Below, one piece after another: positions 18,507 to 27,008 of a stretch of 64,000 nucleotides of DNA (positions are counted from its first letter, which is position 1; each line of letters begins with the position of its first letter). The translations under genes and the position numbers were made by a program. The notes beneath the pieces are model-generated. The model was not told the origin of the DNA and did not search any database. It saw only the letters and a list, made by a program, of their open reading frames with translations. This stretch comes from JASSUD01 sp031963445 (GTDB taxonomy: Bacteria; Pseudomonadota; Gammaproteobacteria; Burkholderiales; Burkholderiaceae), in assembly GCA_031963445.1 (NCBI GenBank), contig JASSUH010000001.1:1116001-1180000 (forward strand). Reading direction: 5' to 3'.

Positions 18507-19036
18507 TCGGTTGGTTAATTCGTCTAGTTGGTAGATCAAATTTCACGCTTACTGCGCTTGTGGGTGCGTTACTGGCTGGCAGTGCCGTATGGCACTTTCA
18601 AACGATGCGTTATAGCGGAAAGCTTGCTCATGCTGAAGCAGCACTTGCCACTTATCAAGCTCACATAGCGACAGCGCAAGCGCAGCTAACCGAAGCGCAA
18701 GCCAAGGTCGTGACGAAGGTGGAGGTTCAATATCGAGATCGTATAAAAGTGGTCAAAGAGAAAGGTGAGACGATTATTAAAGAGGTACCTATTTATGTTA
18801 CTGAAAAAGATGCTGCCCGCTTTGGCGTTAATTTTGGCTTCGTGCGCTTGTACAACGCCGCCTTTACAGGGGAGTATACCGGAGCCTCCGCTGAGTCTGA
18901 CCGACAACCCGCCGGACTTCCGCTTACTGAGCTTGGCGAAGTGAACGCCTTTAATGCCAGTGTTTGTCGGCAGTGGCGAGAGCAGGCGTTAGGGTGGAAG
19001 GAATTTTACCAGCAGCTGCAAAAATCGAGGGATTGA
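18503..19036 (+). CDS. Rz-like i-spanin
   Basis: A 177-residue protein with one N-terminal membrane segment (residues ~12-30), a periplasmic coiled coil (AHAEAALATYQAHIATAQAQ) and the C-terminal CRQWREQALGWKEFYQQL typical of Rz. It joins the inner membrane to the outer membrane through Rz1 and completes lysis. It overlaps the endolysin stop and contains Rz1 in another frame. Confidence 0.88.
   Translation: MIGWLIRLVGRSNFTLTALVGALLAGSAVWHFQTMRYSGKLAHAEAALATYQAHIATAQAQLTEAQAKVVTKVEVQYRDRIKVVKEKGETIIKEVPIYVTEKDAARFGVNFGFVRLYNAAFTGEYTGASAESDRQPAGLPLTELGEVNAFNASVCRQWREQALGWKEFYQQLQKSRD
18795..18944 (+). CDS. Rz1-like o-spanin lipoprotein, embedded in Rz
   Basis: A 49-residue ORF in the +1 frame inside Rz. 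It has a lipoprotein signal (MLLKKMLPALALILASC) with Cys17 as the lipidated residue and a Pro-rich mature part (TTPPLQGSIPEPPLSLTDNPP), which are the two marks of Rz1. An overlapping Rz1 is the arrangement of lambda-like phages. The same lipobox is kept in the second copy at 23994. Confidence 0.88.
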   Translation: MLLKKMLPALALILASCACTTPPLQGSIPEPPLSLTDNPPDFRLLSLAK

Positions 19037-19086
19037 TGATTACTGAAATTGATGTAATCGTTAGCAGGATAAAAGCGAGGAAATAA
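19036..19086 (+). CDS. 16-residue ORF ending in EID-x5-6-IKARK, conserved in both prophages
   Basis: The ATG overlaps the Rz stop (TGATG) and gives MITEIDVIVSRIKARK. A sister sequence at 26879-26941 ends VEIDEMLGKIKARK then stop, with the amino acids kept although codons differ. That suggests a real peptide or the C-terminus of a larger lost gene. Function unknown. Confidence 0.4.
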   Translation: MITEIDVIVSRIKARK

Positions 19087-19107
19087 AAAACCGCCGTTCA
19101 ACGGCGG
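19085..19107 (-). terminator. Rho-independent terminator for the minus-strand cargo gene
   Basis: CCGCCGTT (19091-19098) pairs with AACGGCGG (19100-19107). Read on the minus strand the stem is followed by six T and then ATTT, as expected for the gene that stops at 19132. Confidence 0.75.
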
Positions 19108-19131
19108 TGGTGTTCTGTATTAAAAAGCTAT

Positions 19132-20640
19132 TTAAGCATTGCGCGTTACTGCATTAGCTGGATTCATATTAGCTTGTTGTGCAATAAGCATTCTAAGCAA
19201 ATCATTTGTTTCTTTCTGCCCTGCTTCCAACACTTCAACCTTTTTATGAAGCGCAGCATTTTCTTTTTTAAGTTCCTCAAATTCTGGGCTGTTAGAGCGT
19301 GAGCTATTAGTAGAACCGACTAATGTTGAGCCATTCGAAATGGTGGAACTCGCACGTGGCCTAACGAATTTTGCCACTGTCTGTTCTACCGCTTCTGCTA
19401 CTGCTTCTTTCACTGTCGCGCTTAGCTGATCTTGAGTAACAAATTTATCTAATTTTCTATCTAAATTTTTATCTAAGTTCTGAATAGAACCATTAATTTC
19501 CCCGGCCGTATAGCCAAGCTGATTTGAGGTAACTCCCCCGATGCCGTTCATTTTTTCAACCTTTGATAAACCGGATTTTAAAATTTTCTTTAAGGCTTCG
19601 CTGAAAGCATACTGATTGTCGAATTGACGTAATACATTTGAAGCATATTGAGTTAGGAGATACTGCATAGCAAACCCTAGCGCAATGCCAAGTGTGGCGG
19701 CAACTGTTCCAGCCACTACGCCAGCAGCTAATCCTGCTAATGAACCGGCTAATACCCCAGTTATTACAGTCCCAACTATTTTAGCCCCAGTCTCGATAAC
19801 ACCATGCTTAGTGACAAAGTCAGAAACTTTATATTTTATGCTATTTTTTTTATAAGTTTCACTTAACTTAATTTGATCAATGTGGTCAATAAAAGCATTT
19901 AACTTCGCTATTGTTTCTACCAACGTCTTGACAGATATTGGCTGATTATTAGTAGATTCGTTAAGAGATGAAGGAGCCGCGAATTGCGTTATTTGAGCAA
20001 TAGCAGTTGACGAAGAGGCTAGCTTTTGTTTCGCAGCGTTTCCTGCCTGAAAGCTCTCAATATAAGCATTTTCTTGCTCTTTTTCTCTAATATAAGCGGC
20101 GTGAATCTCTCTAATATATTGCTGAGCCGTTTTGTAAGAATTGACGTCTTTTTGTCTCGATGTAGGATTTAAGCTATTTGTATTATCAATATGATCTTTA
20201 TATAGCTCGTCTATCTCATCGCTCATCTTTTTAAGCGAGCCGATGACTGAATCGTCGTACGTAACGACGACAAAAGAATCGCTAATTTCCTCTGTTACTG
20301 TTGCTTCTTCCGCTATCTCTAAAGTTTTAAGTTTGCCAGTATGAAGATTTTTAAGTCCGCCATTATGCAAACGTAAGTTGCATAAAGAAGCGCTTTTGTT
20401 ATGTACCAAAAGCTTAACAAAGGGGTCGGCTTGTTTTTCTTCAGGGATTTTGGCGCACTTGAGCACCTCTCCTTTAGTCGGCGCTTCAATGCTAGGGGTG
20501 TCAATAAAAGCGCCTAAAAAATCCTGAGAAAAAAGCGTCTCAACTGATTTTTCATGAACAGGTGTGCTGGCCGTCGATACCTTGCTTTTGAAAGATAGGC
20601 TATGAGGTAAGGTGAGACTGATCGGACCGCCTGCGCGCAT
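19132..20640 (-). CDS. Prophage cargo protein with glycine-zipper membrane region (paralogue of 24607-25380)
   Basis: A 502-residue protein with no signal peptide and a good ribosome binding site (AAGGAA). N-terminal domain, residues ~36-195: LFSQDFLGAFID, PEEKQADPFVKLLV, SRQKDVNSYKTAQQYIRE; this aligns with the protein at 24607. Residues ~286-330 form a long Gly/Ala membrane region (VITGVLAGSLAGLAAGVVAG) with GxxxG spacing, and the last ~60 residues are a coiled coil (EFEELKKENAALHKKVEVLE). Glycine-zipper hairpins flanked by coiled coils are seen in secreted translocators and pore-formers, so a secreted, membrane-inserting role is plausible but unproven. It lies next to the spanins on the opposite strand, a usual place for phage-carried cargo. 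Confidence 0.72.
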   Translation of the reverse strand: MRAGGPISLTLPHSLSFKSKVSTASTPVHEKSVETLFSQDFLGAFIDTPSIEAPTKGEVLKCAKIPEEKQADPFVKLLVHNKSASLCNLRLHNGGLKNLHTGKLKTLEIAEEATVTEEISDSFVVVTYDDSVIGSLKKMSDEIDELYKDHIDNTNSLNPTSRQKDVNSYKTAQQYIREIHAAYIREKEQENAYIESFQAGNAAKQKLASSSTAIAQITQFAAPSSLNESTNNQPISVKTLVETIAKLNAFIDHIDQIKLSETYKKNSIKYKVSDFVTKHGVIETGAKIVGTVITGVLAGSLAGLAAGVVAGTVAATLGIALGFAMQYLLTQYASNVLRQFDNQYAFSEALKKILKSGLSKVEKMNGIGGVTSNQLGYTAGEINGSIQNLDKNLDRKLDKFVTQDQLSATVKEAVAEAVEQTVAKFVRPRASSTISNGSTLVGSTNSSRSNSPEFEELKKENAALHKKVEVLEAGQKETNDLLRMLIAQQANMNPANAVTRNA

Positions 20641-20812
20641 AATTTATTTCCTTCGGCAAGTGCTTGTTTAGTCAAGCACCGAGTAGATAATTATTTGAGT
20701 CTCATGAAAGTACTAAGAAAACTCTGCTCGACCAATCAGTTAGGGACCTGAATGTTACGCTAGCCCAACATTGAGATAAAAAACCTTAACCCTATCAGTA
20801 ACAGTCCGATTA

Positions 20813-21170
20813 TTACGTTTCAATCAAATAGCGCTGATGTTCAGGCAATATCTCGATTTTTTCAATGAGATTTAATGTCTGTGGTGAAGGCGAGTATTTT
20901 ATTTCCCCTGCCTGCTGATTCTTCACCATTAATCTTTCAGGCGGCGGCCCATAATGTAGCCAATGTTCAGTTACCCCCTAGCCATTCAGCTAGTATCTTA
21001 ATTTTGTCATTCGTTGGTATAACTTTCCCTGTCAGCCATTTATGCGCGGCTTGCGTGGATATACCGATCTCACCTGAATATCTTAAATTAAACTGCCTGG
21101 CTAAATCTGTTGCACCTTTAATCGCTTTAACGTTGTGATTAGGCGCAGCAGACCGATTTAATGGTCCCAA
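20813..21170 (-). pseudogene. Phage-type HTH regulator, frameshifted
   Basis: The first part reads as a Cro/CI-type HTH (TDLARQFNLRY, ISTQAAHKWLTGKVIPTNDK, IKILAEWLG) and stops at GGN. If one G is removed from the GGGGG run near 20983 the frame continues as VTEHWLHYGPPPER and runs on to EKIEILPEHQRYLIET and a TAA at 20813, which is the normal end of this regulator type. No ATG is visible upstream; a TTG at 21170 is the furthest start. It was probably the prophage repressor-like protein and is now inactive. Confidence 0.78.
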
Positions 21171-21252
21171 AATTGGGGCAGGGCCAAAGAAGAAAGGCTA
21201 GACAAATTTTTCTAGGCGTTTTTCGAGTAATCTAGGACTATCTTTATATAAG

Positions 21253-22230
21253 CTATGCAATATTTTTTTTATTAAGGTGAGGGTGAAAATCTACAGCACT
21301 CTTATGCATTTCTTGCATACTAGGGTAGTATCCATTAGAAGCTGCTCTTTTATATATAGGCCTATAAAAAAGATTCGCATAGGAAATATAGCCTCTCACT
21401 TTAGTCATCTCAGGCAGAGCAAGCCATTCTTTACTTACTGGTGACTCCATCTTAACAGGTACCCATTGCCCATCTATAAGGCTGTCATCATATATCGGAT
21501 CAATTTTAAGTCCTCTCCTATCCCATTTCTCCATTTTCTCCCTCCATGCTTTAGGGAAGTCAGTCGCCTTGCAAACAATGTTTGCCCAAACATCGCAGAT
21601 CACTGCGTCTTTCTCCCATTCGGAAAATTCGTCTGGAAATTTTCCATCAATCGAGGGTTGGCCTAAGACAACACATAGATGCTCGTTCAGCCATTCAACA
21701 AGATCTATTGACCCTAACTGGCTTTTACCCTTTTTGCACGTTTTATCCATTAAGCTTTGCCAAGCTAAAATACTAAGGTCTTCACAATTTGCTACTGTAA
21801 CCTTATCTATAGATGACTTCGTGGGTGCCTCCCGCCAAGCGTTGAAGCGATCAGTAAGCGCTGGCTGCCTGTAAAGTTCGGATCTTTCAGGGGGCGGCGT
21901 ATCCCCATAAGATTTATTTGTTGATTTGCCCGGAATGCGCTTTCTTATTTCGCTAAGTGCTTCCTGCGCTGCCTCTATGCGTTGCTCTACAAGATATTTG
22001 CTAGAGGAGTCTGTTGCGGATGGAATACTAGATGCTGAAAGCACCGGTATATTGTCAGAAGGATTTGTTTGTATCGCGTATGCGCTTTCTTGCTGTCTTT
22101 TAGGTAAATTTTCACACAAAGCGTGAGATGGCTTAGGAGAAGCTTCAGAAGCAGATTGCGTGGATAAAGACGAAGAATTGAGTGCGCTGCTCTGAGGCCG
22201 CGAAATATTGTTTACATTACGAGAAAGCAT
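21253..22230 (-). CDS. Candidate effector with cysteine-protease-like Cys-His-Asp triad
   Basis: A 325-residue protein. The first ~110 residues are Ser/Pro/Asn-rich and disordered, like a secretion leader; no Sec signal is present. The C-terminal part has three motifs in papain/transglutaminase-fold order: Cys149 in VANCEDLSILAWQSL, His184 in NEHLCVVLGQ and Asp213 in AVICDVWANIV. This C...H...D-x-W pattern recurs in bacterial effectors of host-associated species. AGAGG precedes the ATG. It lies between a dead phage regulator and the prophage end, so it is probable cargo. The triad is my reading; no activity is known. Confidence 0.6.
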   Translation of the reverse strand: MLSRNVNNISRPQSSALNSSSLSTQSASEASPKPSHALCENLPKRQQESAYAIQTNPSDNIPVLSASSIPSATDSSSKYLVEQRIEAAQEALSEIRKRIPGKSTNKSYGDTPPPERSELYRQPALTDRFNAWREAPTKSSIDKVTVANCEDLSILAWQSLMDKTCKKGKSQLGSIDLVEWLNEHLCVVLGQPSIDGKFPDEFSEWEKDAVICDVWANIVCKATDFPKAWREKMEKWDRRGLKIDPIYDDSLIDGQWVPVKMESPVSKEWLALPEMTKVRGYISYANLFYRPIYKRAASNGYYPSMQEMHKSAVDFHPHLNKKNIA

Positions 22231-22430
22231 ACATACCTCTGAAAATTAGGCGATTCAATTATTGGATGCCGAATAGTAAGCCGTTAGCTACTCTTAAAAG
22301 TCTGTCAGCATAATTAAAAAATAATTGCCCCTCACCACTAGTCTAGAAAGTAGTAAAAGTGGCTAAGAATACGAATATTTGTAGGGGGATGATCAACAAG
22401 AGATAGAAAAACTCCGGGTATTCCAGGGCT

Positions 22431-22628
22431 ACATGCGCACAGCACGACCAGAAACCGCTGGTTGTCAGTGGGCGTAAGCAAGCGTCATAGTTTGGGACAA
22501 ATCTTGGGACAAATGAGGGGAAACCAGGGAACTATAAGGGCGTGAAGCCCCTTAAAATCAAGGCATTAAGCCCCTAACATCCCCCGCACTCCCCTATGCC
22601 GCGGGTTCGAATCCCTCTGGGCAGGCCA
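22431..22628. repeat. ~197-bp prophage-end repeat, copy 1 (candidate att region)
   Basis: Closely repeated at 27009-27205, including GACCAGAA, TTGGGACAAATCTTGGGACA, AATGAGGGGAAACCAGGGAA and a closing T-arm-like sequence. It marks the junction between the first prophage and the integrase stump of the second. Confidence 0.75.
22601..22628 (+). other. tRNA 3'-end-like sequence (candidate attachment core)
   Basis: GGGTTCGAATCCC is a T arm, followed by TCTGGGCA like an acceptor 3' strand. No anticodon or D arm precedes it, so it is not a tRNA gene. tRNA 3' ends are the usual attachment targets of tyrosine integrases. Confidence 0.55.
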
Positions 22629-22697
22629 ATAAATTCCTTATATTACAATAGGTTAGAAGCCTAGATCGCTTCTTCTGGGACAAATTTGGGGTAAATT

Positions 22698-23034
22698 CTA
22701 CATGAGGCTCAATTCAAGCCTTTCCATTTTCCGATCGTTCTGAGCACCGTCCAGCCATTTGGCATAAGTGCGTAGGAACATTTCGATGCTGTGGCCTCAC
22801 TGCCGAGCGCAAAAGGCAGGAGTCATCCCAGCCATGAGCATCATTGTGGCATAGGTATGCCGCATGTTATAAGGGCGTCGGTAGCGGATACTCAGACGCT
22901 CGATGCACGGTATCCAGTAGTTAAGTAGGAAATTTTTCCTCTGTTCTTCCGTCCAAGGCGTACCGTATTGAGGAACGGCCCATACATGTCTACCCATTTC
23001 TTTAGTGTGCTTCACTTGGCGTTTACCAGAAAGA
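22698..23034 (-). pseudogene. Tyrosine integrase, C-terminal remnant
   Basis: The minus strand codes for the end of a phage integrase: GTPWTEEQRKNFLLNYW, then IRYRRPYNMRHTYATMMLMA (the RHxYA box) and GMTPAFCARQ, a TGA at 22797-22799, and beyond it in frame GHSIEMFLRTYAKWLDG to a stop at 22698. The TGA most likely replaced a TGG (RQWGHS). The catalytic Tyr context is displaced to YAKW. The N-terminal two-thirds are gone; the frame runs directly into the antisense of an ejection gene at about 23030. Confidence 0.85.
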
Positions 23035-23274
23035 GCGGCTGTATTAGGTATGTTGGGCGGTGGGTTAGCTGGTATACCGGCAAGTGTGGCAGGGCTATTA
23101 ACAGGAAGAATGATGGGTTCTGCATTAAATAGCCCCAAACTTGCGAAGCAAATCCTAGCAGAGGCAGTGAAGCAAGGCATTGGTCTATCGCCGCCGCCTT
23201 CCATGATGGGTAACCCGTTAACTTGGACGCTTACACCTTATCTAGCGAGCGCTCATCAGCAACCTAATCACTAG
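23027..23274 (+). pseudogene. C-terminal remnant of the DNA transfer protein (second prophage)
   Basis: About 82 codons match the end of the gene at 15540-17216: ERAAVLGMLGGGLAGIPASV, NSPKLAKQILAEAVKQGIGL, NPLTWTLTPYLAS. The match begins abruptly at the integrase junction. The stop is only 5 bp from the endolysin start, which shows the ancestral spacing before hicAB was inserted in the first prophage. Confidence 0.85.
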
Positions 23275-23279
23275 CTTAT

Positions 23280-23705
23280 ATGGATAGCCTAAATCTGCTT
23301 CTTTTACGCGACGATTTAATGCGCGATGAGGGTGTACGGCTCAAACCTTATCGGGATACGGTTGGCAAGTTGACGATTGGTGCGGGCCGTAACTTGGATG
23401 ACATCGGTATCAGCGAGGCAGAGAACGCTATGCTTTTAGATAACGATATTTACCGCATAGAAGCTGACCTAGATCAACATCTGCCCTGGTGGCGAGGATT
23501 AGATGCAGTACGCCAGCGTATTTTAATGAATATGTGCTTTAATCTAGGTATCGATAAATTACTTGGCTTTCATCATACGCTGCAACTGATACAAAGCGGC
23601 CAGTGCGAGGAGGCGAGTAGGTCGATGTTGTAATCTAAATGGGCAAGCCAAGTTAAACAACGCGCAGTGCGGCTAGCAAATATGATGAAGCTGGGGCAAG
23701 CATGA
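23280..23705 (+). pseudogene. Endolysin copy 2, truncated by an in-frame TAA
   Basis: It matches the endolysin at 18081 throughout and keeps the E17-D26-T32 triad, but a TAA after SRSML cuts the last ~24 residues. The lost end is still readable in frame (SKWASQVKQRAVRLANMMK) up to the TGA at 23705. A Gly to Cys change (NMCFNLG) is also present. Confidence 0.88.
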
Positions 23706-24237
23706 TTGGCTCGCTGATTCGTCTTATCGTTGGGTCAAGGTTTACGGTTACTACACTGTTGAGCGCACTAACTGTCGGTACTGCTGTGTGGCAATTTCAA
23801 GCGTTGCGCTATAGCGGCAAATTGGCTCATGCTGAAGCAGCACTTGCCACTTATCAAGCTCACATAGCGACAGCGCAAGCGCAACTAACCGAAGCGCAAG
23901 CCAAGGTTGTGACAAAGGTAGAAGTGCAATATCGAGACCGCATCAAAGTGATCAAAGAAAAAGGCGACACCATCATTAAAGAGGTACCTGTTTATGTCAC
24001 CGAACAAGATGCTCGTCGTTTTGGCGTTAATGTTGGCTTCGTGCGCTTGTACAACGCCGCCTCTTTACGGGCGAGTCTGCCGGAGCCGCCACTGAGTCTG
24101 ACAGACAATCCGCTAGCCTTTCGCTTACTGAGCTTGGAGAAATCAATGCTTTTAACGCCAGCGTCTGTCGGCAGTGGCGAGAGCAAGCGGTAGGGTGGCG
24201 GAGGTTTTATCAGCAGTTGCGGGAGCTGGAAGATTAG
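23702..24237 (+). pseudogene. Rz/Rz1 copy 2, frames fused by an indel
   Basis: The Rz frame is intact to LYNAAS, then an indel near 24060 moves it into the old Rz1 frame, so it ends PEPPLSLTDN...LLSLEK. The real Rz end (GEINAFNASVCRQWREQA) is left in another frame up to 24237. Rz1 keeps its start at 23994 and lipobox (LALMLASC) but is cut short after TTPPLYGRV. Neither spanin can be functional in its normal form. Confidence 0.85.
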
Positions 24238-24606
24238 CACCGGTGCAAAATGCGGGGCTACTTCTCCCGCTAGCGGGATTTAGCAGTTCAGCAGGGAGCG
24301 GCTACGTTCAAATAACGTATGGGCATGATCGCTTATGGCTTGTTTCCCTGTACAGGTCTCTTTAGCTTGTGCCACACACAACATAGCAAGATCGTCTTTG
24401 GCCACAATAAGGCGCTCATTGAGCGCACTTTGCACTACATGTTGAAGGTAGTTTGATTTAGCGCTTAAGGTCTTCTACTGAAATTATGAGATAGCGAAAT
24501 ACTCAGGTCGCAAACGGATAGAAACATAAGAATTTTCCCAATATCTTCGCGAGATAAAATTTCTATCGGCGCTTTTGTAGAAAAGCGTTTGCACAGAGGG
24601 GAAACT
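24238..24606. other. Non-coding gap between spanin remnant and cargo gene
   Basis: 369 bp with no convincing coding sequence. It marks the point where cargo was inserted in the second prophage: the first prophage has the IKARK micro-ORF here instead. A ribosome binding site for the next gene (GAGGGGAAA) lies at its end. Confidence 0.5.
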
Positions 24607-25380
24607 ATGATTTATGGTTTTAGTCCAGCAGCGCTAAAGAGCAACGCAGCGACGGTATCATTTGAATTTGAACCTCAATTTTCTCAAGATTTTCTAGGCA
24701 ACTTTATTAGCGTACCTACTAAAGAAGATGTCTTAGCGCGAGCAAAAATCACCGAAGAAAAACGTGTTGATCCCTTTGTGCAACCTTTAGTGCAAAGCAA
24801 AAGCCTGGCTTTATGCCATCTCAATCTTTATACGGGTTGGCCTAAAACGTTAGAGACAGCGAAGAAAACCATTATCAAAGAAGAGGGCCAATCTTCCGCT
24901 TTAACTTTCTTCAAAGCTGCTTTTTCTCGAACTTCTAAATTATCTAAGCCTGTTGAAGATAAGGTGCTAAACGCACTCAATAAAATGAGCGCTGGCTTAG
25001 ATAAAACGTATAGAAGTGATATTAATAATGAAAATGGATTAAAGCTTGAATCTAGGCAAAGAGATTTCAATGTATACAAAGATGCTCAGCATTTGATTCG
25101 AGAAGCGCACGATGCTTATCTAAGAGAAAAAAATCAAACGCAGCAAGGGCCTACGGCTGCCTATATGGGCGGCTATGTACAAAGTCGACTTAATTCTAAT
25201 AGCGTTGCGGCTAATAACGAAGGGGTAGCCGTTAAAACGTTTGTACAGGCTTGGAACGAATTAAATACTTTCGTTAATCAAATTGATTTAGAGCCTGAGC
25301 CTGATGAACTTAAGCAAGAAGTTAGCGAGTTAAAATCCGATATAAAAGAAATATTGAAGGCTATACGAGGTGGAGCATAA
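24607..25380 (+). CDS. Prophage cargo protein (short paralogue of 19132-20640)
   Basis: A 257-residue protein; the ATG at 24607 after GAGGGG is preferred to an upstream TTG. It aligns with the N-terminal domain of the minus-strand cargo protein: FSQDFLGNFI, TKEDVLARAKITEEKRVDPF, SRQRDFNVYKDAQHLIREAH. It lacks the glycine-zipper membrane region and ends in a short coiled coil (ELKQEVSELKSDIKEILKAI). No signal peptide. The pair defines a domain family carried beside spanins in both prophages. Confidence 0.75.
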   Translation: MIYGFSPAALKSNAATVSFEFEPQFSQDFLGNFISVPTKEDVLARAKITEEKRVDPFVQPLVQSKSLALCHLNLYTGWPKTLETAKKTIIKEEGQSSALTFFKAAFSRTSKLSKPVEDKVLNALNKMSAGLDKTYRSDINNENGLKLESRQRDFNVYKDAQHLIREAHDAYLREKNQTQQGPTAAYMGGYVQSRLNSNSVAANNEGVAVKTFVQAWNELNTFVNQIDLEPEPDELKQEVSELKSDIKEILKAIRGGA

Positions 25381-25672
25381 TTTAGTTATGCTTAATAAAA
25401 GGGCCTTTTTATCGTCTATCGCTTCTATTATTACAAGGTGGTCCTGCCGCCGCGCATCTATGATGGTTGTGCGATCAATAAGCTAATCAACGCATCACCG
25501 TTACCCAAATGCCCGGAAATTTCCTTATTCCTCTGCCCAAATAGGAGCAGATTTACTTTTGCTATCAGAATCTCCAGTGCATTCGCTTTTCATGGTTCAC
25601 CCTTGAGCGATACTACGTTGAGGAATAGAGCAGTTGTTTTTGAGTGCTAAGTACATTTCTTTAAGGAAAAAT

Positions 25673-26779
25673 ATGTCAGGACCAGGATCTATACCAACCC
25701 TATCTTCTTCAATTTTGCCGATTGGCCATAGGGCAGCGCCAACCCTTGTAAAAGAGGAAGAGTCAGGTAGCACTGAGGTTGGCAAGCCAACTTCTGAGCA
25801 AACAAGAAAAGCTAATGGCCAGATTGTACCCAGTGAATTATTAAGGCTCATTATGCTGTTTACAGCAGATACGTCTTATGGTGTCATGCGGCTCGTCTGT
25901 AAGCTATGGGAGTGTGAGGCTTCTGCAATTGCGCATGATATTAAAGTCCCTAGCAGAGATGACGTTCCAAAGGCACTGGAAATCTTTGGTAAAAGCCCAT
26001 TTCTTCATCTAAATCTAGGTCAGATCATCGATTTAGACGACAAGACTTTAGGTTTAATAAGACAAAAAAAACCGAACTTACAGCAATTGTCCCTGAATTT
26101 AAAAGCTTGTGGACAGGCGATGGGCGCTGCCCCACCCCGACTCTGGGAGCGACACGTTGATAAAAATAATATTTTAAAAGGTTTATCGCAACTATTTTCG
26201 TCTCTAAACTTCCACTTACAGAGGTTGGAAATAAGCTTTATTGACGTAGAAAATAATGTGTTCGGGCAGATAAGCAAATCGTCTGCAAATCTAAAGCTCT
26301 CTCTCAATCTGCAAAACAAACCTAATGTTTTGCCAGCGCTATATTCTATAGTCTTGTGTCTGGCGGGAACTAGATTGCCAATAAAATTGACCCTAAGTAA
26401 CATCAAAGCTGAAGATGTGGACTCCCAGAGTATAAAATGGTTGGATGCAATTTTCCTAGAAATAGGAGGGCTAAAATTATGTCGTCTAGATCTATCCGCT
26501 AGTTTGAATAACGATGATGATATAAATATGGATCCGATTCAGGATATTCAGCATAACCTGCATATTCGTAATTTGCGTTCCGTGCTAAGGGGGCAAGAAG
26601 ATCATCACACACTAGAAGAATTGGCTTTAGTTGGAATCGAATTGGGCGAACCAATCCTAGAGCTAATAAAGCCGATAGGATTAAAGCGTCTCTTCCTAGA
26701 CGCTAATCAGATGAAGAATCTTGATTCTATTGCGAATTTTTTTAAAGACAAAGAGATAGAACTTGTTCCATTAAGCTAG
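25673..26779 (+). CDS. F-box-like and leucine-rich-repeat-like candidate effector
   Basis: A 368-residue protein; the ATG at 25673 follows AAGGAAAA. After a disordered Ser/Thr/Pro-rich leader of ~55 residues, a 40-residue F-box-like motif reads IVPSELLRLIM then VMRLVCKLWECEA. Leucine-rich units follow (LQQLSLNLKACG, LQRLEISFIDV, LCRLDLSASL, LKRLFLDANQMKNL). F-box plus LRR is the layout of eukaryotic SCF ubiquitin-ligase receptors and of several bacterial effectors, so action inside a eukaryotic host is likely if it is secreted. It lies between the spanin remnant and the prophage end, so it is probably phage-borne cargo. Confidence 0.65.
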   Translation: MSGPGSIPTLSSSILPIGHRAAPTLVKEEESGSTEVGKPTSEQTRKANGQIVPSELLRLIMLFTADTSYGVMRLVCKLWECEASAIAHDIKVPSRDDVPKALEIFGKSPFLHLNLGQIIDLDDKTLGLIRQKKPNLQQLSLNLKACGQAMGAAPPRLWERHVDKNNILKGLSQLFSSLNFHLQRLEISFIDVENNVFGQISKSSANLKLSLNLQNKPNVLPALYSIVLCLAGTRLPIKLTLSNIKAEDVDSQSIKWLDAIFLEIGGLKLCRLDLSASLNNDDDINMDPIQDIQHNLHIRNLRSVLRGQEDHHTLEELALVGIELGEPILELIKPIGLKRLFLDANQMKNLDSIANFFKDKEIELVPLS

Positions 26780-26878
26780 AGAGAGGGAATTTTTTCAGCA
26801 TGGTATTTTTCATGGTACTTATCACCATGAACTAATCTGAACCCCCGCCATTACTGGCATTTCATCGGTCGTTGATAA

Positions 26879-26941
26879 TTGAGTGGGGATGATTTCGTGG
26901 AAATTGATGAAATGCTTGGCAAGATAAAAGCGAGGAAGTAA
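26879..26941 (+). other. Second copy of the EID...IKARK micro-ORF
   Basis: The frame LSGDDFVEIDEMLGKIKARK then TAA mirrors 19036-19086; only TTG or GTG starts are available. It is followed by a degraded form of the hairpin seen at 19085. It lies after the cargo genes, whereas copy 1 lies right after Rz. Confidence 0.4.
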
Positions 26942-27008
26942 AAAACGCCATTAGACAGCGGTTTTGGTATTACTCTTTCCATTCTGCGCGTTGCGCGCTC
27001 CAAGGCCA

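Noticed and set aside
22601..22628. A tRNA gene
   Set aside because: Only a T arm and an acceptor-like end are present; no D arm or anticodon arm precedes it, so it is treated as an attachment remnant.
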